Origin: Lachnospiraceae bacterium
GTDB taxonomy: Bacteria > Bacillota > Clostridia > Lachnospirales > Lachnospiraceae
Direction of reading: 5' to 3'
NCBI GenBank assembly: GCA_021200475.1
Contig: JAJQGP010000127.1
Coordinates: 1 to 35,615 of the forward strand
Length of the DNA: 35,615 bases
Shown: positions 8,041 through 14,809 of the stretch, piece by piece
How the letters are laid out: every line of letters begins with the position of its first letter
Numbering within the stretch: the stretch's first letter is position 1
Translations under genes and position numbers: made by a program
The notes under the pieces: generated by a model
The model's input: the letters and a program-made list of their open reading frames with translations, nothing else
Told to the model about the DNA's origin: nothing
Database searches by the model: none

Positions 8041-10182
8041 CTATTTTCCATCCAGCAATTCCAGCAGGTCTTCCCTGGTCATGCCGCTAAGCTGTCCGGT
8101 TTCTCCGCTGATGACCTGGTCGGCAAGCTCCCGCTTGTCCTCCTGCAGCTTCAGGATTTTTTCTTCAATCGAATTCTTTGCAATCAGCTTGTACACCGTC
8201 ACCTTTTTCGTCTGTCCAATGCGGTGCGCACGATCCGTTGCCTGATTCTGCGCGGCAACGTTCCACCACGGATCATAATGGATCACCACATCCGCGCCGG
8301 TCAGATTCAGGCCAACGCCGCCTGCTTTCAGGGAAATCAGGAAGACCGGCGTATCGCCGGCATTGAACTGCTTCACCAGCTCCAGACGCTTCTGTTTTGA
8401 GGTAGCACCCGTAATTGTATAATACGGAATCTGATCCGCATCCAGACGGCTCTGTAAAATCTCCAGCATAGAAGTAAACTGAGAAAACAGCAGCATTCGG
8501 TGTCCGCCGTCGATCGCGCTGTGAATCAGCTCCAGACAGGCGTCTGCCTTAGAGGATTCGCCGCGGTAGCCTTCCAGGCACAGGCTGGGATCACAGCAGA
8601 TCTGGCGCAGGCGCATGAGCTCCGTCAGAATCACCAGCTTGTTCTTATTGAACTCAGCCGCGTCCTGTCCGGCGATTGTATCGCGCATATGGATCACCTG
8701 GCCGTCATAAAGCTGCTGCTGTTCTTTCGCGAGACGCACATAACGAACCTCCTCAAGCTTATCCGGCAGATCCTTCAGCACTTCCTCCTTCAGCCTGCGC
8801 AGGATAAACGGTCCCGTCATTTTCTGCAGGCGCTTCATGGCCTGCTCATCCTGATACTTCACTGCCGGGGTCTCGATCTCCCGCTTAAATACATCATAGG
8901 AATATAAAAATCCCGGCATCAGATAGTCAAAAATACTCCAGAGTTCACTTAGCCGATTCTCAATCGGTGTACCCGTCAGTGCATAGCGATAACGGCTTTT
9001 GACCACCTTCACCGCTTTCGCCGCGGCTGTCGTATGATTTTTAATATACTGTGCCTCATCAATGATCTCATATGTAAACGAAATCCCTTCATAGTGATGG
9101 ATGTCCCACTTCAGCAAATCATAAGAGGTCACCAGCACATCATAGTCCCGATACGCGCCAATCTTCGTCTGACGCTCCTCCTGCCCGCCTGTGATCAGTT
9201 CCACCCGCAGAGACGGGGCAAAGCGGTCAAACTCCTCTCCCCAGTTGAAAACAAGTGAGGCAGGCGCAACTATCAGAGAAACCGGTGCATCCGCCGGCTT
9301 CTTCCTACCGGCTGCCTCTTTCTCATACCGCTCTTTTGCGGAAAGCAGCAGCGCGATCGCCTGCAGCGTCTTCCCCAGTCCCATATTATCAGCCAGAATA
9401 CCGCCAAACTGCCACGTTTCCAGCGTCCGCAGCCATTTGTATCCATCCTTCTGGTACTGACGCATGACCTTCGACAGACTCTGCGGGACATCAAAATCCG
9501 CGTCATTCACCGTCTTGAATTCCTTGACCATCTCGCGGAAGCGACTGTCACGTTCACTGTAGACACAGTCATTTTCTTCCAGCATCTTATTCAGATACAG
9601 GGTACGGTAAAGCGGCAGATGCATCTTTCCCTGCACAAACTCCTTCGGCTTCAGATGCATGGAATCCATCATCTCTGCAAGCAGCTCCAGCGACTGATCG
9701 TCCAGATTTACATAAGAACCATCCTTCAGGCGGTAATAGCTTTTCTTTTCCCGGTAGCTGTTCAGAATGTCAAGCAGCTCGTCCTGCGGTACATCTTCTG
9801 TCGTAATGTCCAGATCCAGAAGACCGCTCGATACCGAGACGCCGACCGATACCTTGACCTGGCGAATCGTCCTGCGGGCACGAAAGCGGTTTGTACACTG
9901 CACTTCCCCGAGTGCCAGCAGCTCATCAATCCCCTCTGACATCACCCGGTAAATCCGGTCTTCATCCCCACCGCAGTTCAGTTCTTTCCGTGTCATATCA
10001 ATCTGCGGCAGCCAGGTCATCACCTGATACAGGGTCTCCTGTTCCGCCGCACTGTCGCGGTACACCTGCGTATGATTTTCCGAATCCGCTTCCACCGAAT
10101 CCAGCAGGGAACATTCCTTCCCCTCATATCGTGCAAATGGAGCGCAGGTCACATCGCCCTCACGCGCGTCCAGATAAAACAC
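8041..10182 (-). CDS. SNF2-family helicase, C-terminal ATPase part (split from SWIM part)
   Basis: This frame encodes the SNF2/Rad54-type ATP-dependent DNA translocase half of a bacterial SWIM-SNF2 helicase. Visible motifs in order are: end of the SNF2-associated domain (residues 1-220); Walker A in DNMGLGKTLQ (about 267); DEAQ box in YEIIDEAQYIK (about 377); motif III in ALTGTPIENRLSELW; RRLKEEVLKDLP; motif IV/V in LLFSQFTSM and LKAGGVGLNLTGAD; and motif VI in QATDRAHRIGQ. All catalytic motifs are intact. The only available start is GTG at 10180-10182 with a poor AGGTC-like ribosome site. It falls inside a conserved-looking strand (VRFVFYLDA), and the reading frame continues upstream through in-frame stops into the SWIM gene. 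Most likely it was one gene of about 1188 codons. Confidence 0.88.
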   Translation of the reverse strand: MFYLDAREGDVTCAPFARYEGKECSLLDSVEADSENHTQVYRDSAAEQETLYQVMTWLPQIDMTRKELNCGGDEDRIYRVMSEGIDELLALGEVQCTNRFRARRTIRQVKVSVGVSVSSGLLDLDITTEDVPQDELLDILNSYREKKSYYRLKDGSYVNLDDQSLELLAEMMDSMHLKPKEFVQGKMHLPLYRTLYLNKMLEENDCVYSERDSRFREMVKEFKTVNDADFDVPQSLSKVMRQYQKDGYKWLRTLETWQFGGILADNMGLGKTLQAIALLLSAKERYEKEAAGRKKPADAPVSLIVAPASLVFNWGEEFDRFAPSLRVELITGGQEERQTKIGAYRDYDVLVTSYDLLKWDIHHYEGISFTYEIIDEAQYIKNHTTAAAKAVKVVKSRYRYALTGTPIENRLSELWSIFDYLMPGFLYSYDVFKREIETPAVKYQDEQAMKRLQKMTGPFILRRLKEEVLKDLPDKLEEVRYVRLAKEQQQLYDGQVIHMRDTIAGQDAAEFNKNKLVILTELMRLRQICCDPSLCLEGYRGESSKADACLELIHSAIDGGHRMLLFSQFTSMLEILQSRLDADQIPYYTITGATSKQKRLELVKQFNAGDTPVFLISLKAGGVGLNLTGADVVIHYDPWWNVAAQNQATDRAHRIGQTKKVTVYKLIAKNSIEEKILKLQEDKRELADQVISGETGQLSGMTREDLLELLDGK

Positions 10183-10242
10183 AAATCTGACCTGAGGAGG
10201 CAGTAAGTTTTTTTTTATTTATTCTTCGATCTCCTAGATCTA
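10183..10242 (-). other. Cluster of three in-frame stop codons splitting the SNF2 helicase
   Basis: Both helicase parts are in the same reading frame. Between them lie TAG (10240-10242), TAG (10234-10236) and TAA (10219-10221). The intervening codons read I, then EIEE, then IKKNLLPPQVRF, which runs directly into FYLDAREGDV. Each stop is one base from a Glu, Gln or Lys codon, so the stretch looks like an intact charged linker with three nonsense positions. A run of nine A residues (10207-10218 region) follows the last stop. An AGGAG string between the second and third stops could act as a ribosome site, but no ATG, GTG or TTG is suitably placed after it. Confidence 0.8.
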
Positions 10243-11607
10243 CACAACATCCCGCAGGGTAGGCAGCACCTGATAATAAAATTCGGACATGCTGTTGCGT
10301 CCGATCCGAAACGAAAAGGTTTCATGGCCGCCCGCGAGCCGGATCAGATCTTCAATCTTTTCCTGAAAACCCGGTTCTGAGCGGCGAAGGGTATCCTGAT
10401 CCACATAGTATGCGCTGCTCATACCGAAAAACAGTTCCGGAAAACTCCCCTTCACCTGGATTCCATGAAACTCCTTTCGGTTCGACTTTTCAGAAAAAAT
10501 CTGGTCGATCCAGCTTTGCTGCTCCTTTTTTTCCGGCAGCTCGGCTTCCTCAATCTCCATGGTCACGCGGGGATTCCCTTCTCCCCTGCAAAGCATCTGC
10601 TTTTTGGTTTTTTCCGCATCTCGATCCTCATATTCCACCGTGCCGTCGCCGAGTTCATTGTATAATTCATCCAGCCGCCAGCCAAACAGATTCAGAGAAC
10701 CGCCCACACTGGCCGAAATATGATAAAAATAACGGTTGCGTGTCGCATGCTCCAGGCGCTGTCCAAACTCCTCCTCTTCCTGCACAATCCGCTCAATAAA
10801 CCGCAGCCACTTCAGGCTCTCGCCCGTAAAATTGCTTCGCCGGTGATTGATCTCCGTATTCGAACCATAGGTTGCAGAGGATGCATTGCGCACATGCTCA
10901 CAGAATTCATCCAGCTGCTTGATTACAAACAGCTTTCCCATCCCTATTTTAAAAGAAACCGTCAGCTGAGAATTCTTCTTCACCAGACGGGGTTTCAGCG
11001 TCAGACTCTGTTCCTTTGCTGTTTTATCCGCAACCAGCTGGTTGGTCCGCTTCAGCCGGTAGGTGTTCATGAGGATACAGGCTTCCCGGTCTGTCGCGTC
11101 TCCCACATTATGTGTTTTCAGATACTCGCGCAGGCCAAAAAGAACCGCCGCCACATACTCACACTTGGAAATCCCCCCATAATACCAGCCATAATCCCCG
11201 AACTTTTTCCTGCACTTCGGGCAGCCGCACTGGGCTTTGCTTACAGAAGCACGCGTAAACATCACGGTCGTCTGAAACTGCGTACGGCCAATCTTTGCGT
11301 TCCATACCGCCTCGCCAACCATCTCGCTGCTCTGTCCATGGCGCTCATAGCCTGTGGTAACCTCCATATCATCGACCAGGCCCTGCCTGTACAGCTTTTC
11401 ACCCATCCTGCGCGCGTCCGCCGGCAAATTCAGTGATCGAATCATCTCGGCGCCGTCAAAATAGCTGTAATGCTCCAGCTCTGAAAAGCTTCCGCTTCCC
11501 GACACGCCATCCAGGCTCTCCCGTGAGGCATCCCCCAGAAAGGTATACTCCTCCCCCTGGGCAGAAGCCTCTTTCCGACTATTTGTTTGAAAATCTTCCA
11601 CAGCCAT
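10240..11607 (-). CDS. SWIM-like zinc-finger and SNF2-associated N-terminal part of split helicase
   Basis: The 455-residue product corresponds to the N-terminal half of bacterial SWIM-SNF2 helicases. A SWIM-like module is visible near residues 127-160: CGCPKCRKKFGDYGWYYGG followed by SKCEYVAAVLFGL. The usual pattern is CxC...CxH; here the last ligand position reads C-E-Y, so the histidine is missing, although an extra C-x2-C pair is present. The remainder (LVADKTAKEQSLTLKPRLVKK, then SFKIGMGKLFVIKQLDEF) matches the SNF2-associated beta-rich domain. The frame ends at a TAG, two codons before another, and is in phase with the ATPase part. The start ATG at 11605-11607 has an AGGAG ribosome site (TTAAGAGGAGA). 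Alone it has no ATPase, so it could act only in complex with the downstream protein. Confidence 0.82.
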   Translation of the reverse strand: MAVEDFQTNSRKEASAQGEEYTFLGDASRESLDGVSGSGSFSELEHYSYFDGAEMIRSLNLPADARRMGEKLYRQGLVDDMEVTTGYERHGQSSEMVGEAVWNAKIGRTQFQTTVMFTRASVSKAQCGCPKCRKKFGDYGWYYGGISKCEYVAAVLFGLREYLKTHNVGDATDREACILMNTYRLKRTNQLVADKTAKEQSLTLKPRLVKKNSQLTVSFKIGMGKLFVIKQLDEFCEHVRNASSATYGSNTEINHRRSNFTGESLKWLRFIERIVQEEEEFGQRLEHATRNRYFYHISASVGGSLNLFGWRLDELYNELGDGTVEYEDRDAEKTKKQMLCRGEGNPRVTMEIEEAELPEKKEQQSWIDQIFSEKSNRKEFHGIQVKGSFPELFFGMSSAYYVDQDTLRRSEPGFQEKIEDLIRLAGGHETFSFRIGRNSMSEFYYQVLPTLRDVV

Positions 11608-11649
11608 TCTCCTCTTAAAAACTTCATTTCTTTTCTTTCACTATACAGC

Positions 11650-11678
11650 AGTATACCTTGTTTTCCCGGAAAACGCAA
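11650..11678 (-). promoter_or_regulatory. Promoter of the SNF2 gene with a palindrome in its spacer
   Basis: TTGCGT (11673-11678), 17 bp, TATACT (11650-11655) on the minus strand, about 40 bp before the start codon at 11607. The perfect palindrome GTTTTCC-C-GGAAAAC (11660-11674) fills the spacer and touches the -35 box, which is where a repressor operator would be expected. No known operator consensus was recognised. Confidence 0.65.
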
Positions 11679-11696
11679 TTCCTATTTCTGTTCCGG

Positions 11697-11725
11697 TTGT
11701 TTTTTGGGGATAAATCTGCTATGAT
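11697..11725 (+). promoter_or_regulatory. Promoter of rqcH
   Basis: TTGTTT (11697-11702), 17-bp spacer, TATGAT (11720-11725), about 33 bp before the rqcH start. It is divergent from and just upstream of the SNF2 promoter, with 18 bp between the two -35 boxes. Confidence 0.7.
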
Positions 11726-11757
11726 GAACGCCGAACAAACATGAGGAGGAATAGCAA

Positions 11758-13611
11758 ATGGCCCTTGACGGGATTGTTATAGCAAATATTACAGCAGAGC
11801 TATCCGCGAAGCTGACCGGAGCCCGCATCAGCAAAATCGCGCAGCCCGAGAACGATGAGCTGCTGCTCACCTTAAAGACCACCTCCGGGCAATACCGGCT
11901 GCTGCTCTCTGCGAGCGCCAGCCTGCCGCTGATCTATCTGACCGGCACAAATAAGCCCTCACCCATGACCGCGCCTAATTTCTGCATGCTGCTGCGCAAG
12001 CATATTGCAAATGGCAAAATTCTGCGGATCTGGCAGCCTGGCCTGGAACGCATTATCCATTTTGAGATTGAACACTACGATGAAATGGGCGATCTCTGCC
12101 GCAAGGACCTGATCATTGAGCTAATGGGCAAACACAGCAACCTGATTTTCTGCGATGATACCGGCACGATCATTGACAGCATCAAGCATGTCGGCTCCAT
12201 GACCAGCTCGGTTCGCGAGGTTTTGCCCGGACGTCCGTATTTTATCGCGGTAACCCAGTCCAAATGTGATCCGCTTGCGACCTCGCAGGAAGAATTCTGC
12301 CTGACCGTGTTTTCAAAACCCATGCCCCTGGCAAAGGCAATCTATACCTCCTATACCGGCATCAGTCCTCTGATCGCTGAGGAGCTCTGTTTCCGCGCCA
12401 GCGCAGAATCCACACAGAGTGCCAACTCTTTCGATGCGATTGCTCAGCTCCATCTCTATCATATGTTTGAGCTTATGATGGAAGATGTAAAGGAAAAAAA
12501 CTTTTCGCCTTCCATTATTTACGAACACGCAGGCCAGATGCGCGGCACTTCTCCGTCCGATGGCACCGACAGTCGCCAGGACCTGGCGAAGAACGGGTTT
12601 TCCGCCGCAGCAGGTGCCACGCCGGTGGAGTTTTCTTCCCTCCCGCTTACCATGTACGGGGAGCATAGCGGCATCCAGACACAGATATCCTACGAGATCC
12701 GCCCCTTTGCTTCCCCTTCCGAAATGCTGGAGCAATATTACGCCATGAAAAACACGGTCACCCGGATCCGCCAGAAGTCATCCGATCTGCGCCGCATCGC
12801 CACGACCGCACTGGAGCGCTGCCGCAAAAAATACGAGCTTCAGCGAAAACAGCTGGCAGATACGGAAAAACGCGAAAAATACCGCATCTATGGCGAATTG
12901 ATTCACACCTATGGCTACGGCGTGGAGCCGGGGGCAAAAAGCTTTGACGCACTGAATTATTATACAAATGAGATGATAACAATCCCGCTTGACGCGACGC
13001 TGACCGCACAGGAAAACGCACAGAAATATTACGACAAATATGGCAAGCTCAAGCGGACCTGTGAAGCTCTGAGTGAGCTCACGAAAGAGACAAAAGCGGA
13101 GATTGACCATCTCGAATCGGTCTGTACCTTCATGGACATGGCGCTCTCTGAGGAGGATCTCGTGCAGGTAAAGGAGGAGCTGACGGACGCAGGCTACATC
13201 CGCCGGCATCATACCGGTAAAAAGGTAAAGATCACCTCGCGCCCGTATCATTACATCTCCTCTGACGGGTATGACCTGTATGTTGGTAAAAACAATTATC
13301 AGAACGACGAGCTGACCTTCCGTCTCGCTTCCGGCAGCGACTGGTGGTTTCACGCCAAAGGGGTGCCCGGCTCTCACGTCATTCTGAAGGCCAATGGGCA
13401 GATGCCCCCGGATCGCGCCTTTGAGGACGCCGCGCGGCTTGCAGCCTGGTACTCCCAGAATCGCGGCGCCCAGAAGGTCGAAATCGACTACGTAGAAAAA
13501 AAACACGTCAAAAAGCCAAATGGGGCGAAACCCGGCTTTGTGGTCTATTATACCAACTATTCCATGGTGATTGACTGTGACATCTCATCTCTTCGTCTGG
13601 CATCGAGCTGA
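11758..13611 (+). CDS. rqcH: NFACT-family ribosome quality control protein RqcH
   Basis: RqcH, the bacterial homologue of Rqc2/NEMF, binds stalled 50S-peptidyl-tRNA complexes and recruits Ala-tRNA to add C-terminal alanine tails that mark the nascent chain for degradation. The 617-residue protein has the NFACT-N domain (MALDGIVIANITAEL... to about 270), a helix-hairpin-helix and coiled coil (about 330-450), and the C-terminal NFACT-R domain with SDGYDLYVGKNN and DWWFHAKGVPGSHVI (about 500-617). Older annotations call it fibronectin-binding protein. The ATG has a strong AGGAGG ribosome site. It is slightly longer than Bacillus RqcH, mainly from a 35-residue insert near 260-300. It is monocistronic with its own terminator. 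Confidence 0.95.
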   Translation: MALDGIVIANITAELSAKLTGARISKIAQPENDELLLTLKTTSGQYRLLLSASASLPLIYLTGTNKPSPMTAPNFCMLLRKHIANGKILRIWQPGLERIIHFEIEHYDEMGDLCRKDLIIELMGKHSNLIFCDDTGTIIDSIKHVGSMTSSVREVLPGRPYFIAVTQSKCDPLATSQEEFCLTVFSKPMPLAKAIYTSYTGISPLIAEELCFRASAESTQSANSFDAIAQLHLYHMFELMMEDVKEKNFSPSIIYEHAGQMRGTSPSDGTDSRQDLAKNGFSAAAGATPVEFSSLPLTMYGEHSGIQTQISYEIRPFASPSEMLEQYYAMKNTVTRIRQKSSDLRRIATTALERCRKKYELQRKQLADTEKREKYRIYGELIHTYGYGVEPGAKSFDALNYYTNEMITIPLDATLTAQENAQKYYDKYGKLKRTCEALSELTKETKAEIDHLESVCTFMDMALSEEDLVQVKEELTDAGYIRRHHTGKKVKITSRPYHYISSDGYDLYVGKNNYQNDELTFRLASGSDWWFHAKGVPGSHVILKANGQMPPDRAFEDAARLAAWYSQNRGAQKVEIDYVEKKHVKKPNGAKPGFVVYYTNYSMVIDCDISSLRLASS

Positions 13612-13772
13612 TGCCGGCGGCCTGCTGCCGGGAAGCTTTGCCTTCCCGGCACTTTTTCTGCCTCCGGAAAATTCTTATTTTTCTGACCCTGTTTTCTGTC
13701 TTCCCGTTTCTTCAGACATTCCTCGTCAATTTCATAAAAAGCATTGCCTTCTTTCACGGTACGCGTGGACAT
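13557..13772 (-). CDS. Small basic protein of unknown function, convergent with rqcH
   Basis: The 71-residue frame MSTRTVKEGNAFYEIDEECLKKREDRK... has an excellent ribosome site, AGGAGG 7 nt before the ATG (13770-13772). The first 25 residues look like real protein sequence; the rest is charged and low in complexity. Its 3' end lies over the last 55 bp of rqcH on the other strand and passes through the rqcH terminator hairpin. The tail (from about residue 40) may therefore be poorly constrained. No family is recognised. I consider expression likely because of the ribosome site, but the 3' boundary is unusual and a chance frame cannot be excluded. Confidence 0.5.
   Translation of the reverse strand: MSTRTVKEGNAFYEIDEECLKKREDRKQGQKNKNFPEAEKVPGRQSFPAAGRRHQLDARRRDEMSQSITME
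13626..13657 (+). terminator. Intrinsic terminator of rqcH
   Basis: A 10-bp perfect stem, TGCCGGGAAG (13626-13635) with CTTCCCGGCA (13642-13651), has a 6-nt loop and is followed by CTTTTT. It lies 15 bp after the rqcH stop. Confidence 0.85.
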
Positions 13773-13871
13773 CCAAACGCCTCCTCTCCCTGTTCCTTTT
13801 CCTTCAGACTCTTACACGTTACGAGGCATCCCTGCCCTTTCTAATATATGCTGCGGCAGCTCAAACCGTTT

Positions 13872-13889
13872 CAGGAAATGCATTTCCTG
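13872..13889. promoter_or_regulatory. Perfect 18-bp palindrome between divergent small genes
   Basis: CAGGAAATGCATTTCCTG is a perfect palindrome centred at 13880/13881. It sits in the gap 13773-14037 between the leftward small gene and the rightward unknown gene. That position and the uninterrupted symmetry suggest a dimeric repressor site, but no consensus was recognised. The rest of this gap shows only a weak TTGTTT/TATTTT promoter-like pair near 13927-13956. Confidence 0.4.
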
Positions 13890-14037
13890 CATTTTCAGAG
13901 GGTCTTAAAAAAATTTCCGGATGCGTTTGTTTTCTCCAGACATCCAGGTCTATTTTTCCTCTTTTTCTCATAATAGTGATGGTAGATACCAGCAGGGGCC
14001 TGGATCACGCACAGAAGCAGGAAGGAGGCGGAACCCC

Positions 14038-14469
14038 TTGCAGACAAAACTGGATCAGATTGCCAATCAGCATCACATGCAGCTGCTGAAAGCGCTTCTT
14101 CCCCATCTCCCGATGAACCGTCAGAGAAGCTTTTCCATCCTGATCAAGACCATCGAAATACGAAACGTTGTCGATTATTATAATCACGCTGCCGATTTTA
14201 TCCATCGCGGCACCGATGCAGATAATGAGTCCAACATGCAGGCGAACGAAGGCTTTCAGGAATGCGCCATACAGGAAACAACGACGGAAAATACTCCGGG
14301 AGGCGGATCCGAAGAAGCCGCAGAAGGGGAAAATCCGTCAGCCCTCCTTGACATCCTTGCAGATATCCGCCAGTACTGTGACGAGGAGGATCGGGAAATG
14401 ATCGATCAGGTACTGCAAATGATAAGCATGATTGAACTGTACAAGGTCTGTGCGGAATCCGGTTCCTAA
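14038..14469 (+). CDS. Unknown acidic helical protein, probable TTG start
   Basis: This 143-residue protein is not recognised. The open frame begins at 13921, but the best start is TTG at 14038, placed 9 nt after AAGGAGG; earlier ATG and GTG codons have no ribosome site. The N-terminal half is helical and mixed in charge (KLDQIANQHHMQLLKALLPHLPMNRQ). The middle (about 68-105) is an acidic, glycine- and glutamate-rich disordered linker. The C-terminal 35 residues form an amphipathic helix pair (LLDILADIRQYCDEEDREMIDQVLQMISMIELY). No signal peptide or membrane segment is present. It is followed 35 bp later by a second unknown gene with which it presumably forms an operon, and both converge on comEC. 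Confidence 0.7.
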   Translation: MQTKLDQIANQHHMQLLKALLPHLPMNRQRSFSILIKTIEIRNVVDYYNHAADFIHRGTDADNESNMQANEGFQECAIQETTTENTPGGGSEEAAEGENPSALLDILADIRQYCDEEDREMIDQVLQMISMIELYKVCAESGS

Positions 14470-14504
14470 TCATCTTATTTCATTCTCGACAGAAAGGAAA
14501 TGCT

Positions 14505-14780
14505 ATGAGTGATAACAGTTGGATGCAAAATCCTGCCCTCGGAGGCATTGACCCGGCCAAATTGGAAATGCTTTCTTCTCTCGCGGAACAGGCGCAGGAA
14601 AAAAAACAAAATGAGCTGCTGCCTTTTCTGATGGCCGCAGCCCAGTCCGATTCCGGTGGGATGACCTTTGACTCTGCGGAGACAGAAGCCATCATCAATG
14701 TGCTCAAGGTCGGTAAAACGCCACAGGAAATCCAGAAAATTGATCGGATTCTTTCGATTATGAAAACGGTGAGGAAATGA
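14505..14780 (+). CDS. Unknown 91-residue helical protein
   Basis: The ATG at 14505 follows a GAAAGGAAATGCT ribosome site. The protein MSDNSWMQNPALGGIDPAKLEML... is predicted by eye to be all-helical with no cysteine, signal peptide or membrane helix. Segments such as KLEMLSSLAEQAQEKKQNELLPFLMAAAQ and EAIINVLKVGKTPQEIQKIDRILSIM echo the helix-LLPxL-linker-helix layout of the preceding gene product. This suggests two related or interacting proteins, which is inference. It ends 29 bp from the convergent comEC stop. No function assigned. Confidence 0.75.
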   Translation: MSDNSWMQNPALGGIDPAKLEMLSSLAEQAQEKKQNELLPFLMAAAQSDSGGMTFDSAETEAIINVLKVGKTPQEIQKIDRILSIMKTVRK

Positions 14781-14809
14781 TTCGTACCTTCCCGATTTCT
14801 GTCAGGCGC

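Noticed and set aside
10207..10218. Programmed frameshifting at the nine-A run in the split helicase
   Set aside because: The two halves are in the same frame, so a single slip at the A-run cannot join them. A path through the open -1 frame would need a second compensating shift upstream.
12778..13506. A 242-codon minus-strand frame inside rqcH
   Set aside because: It is a shadow of the coding region, without a ribosome site or family features.
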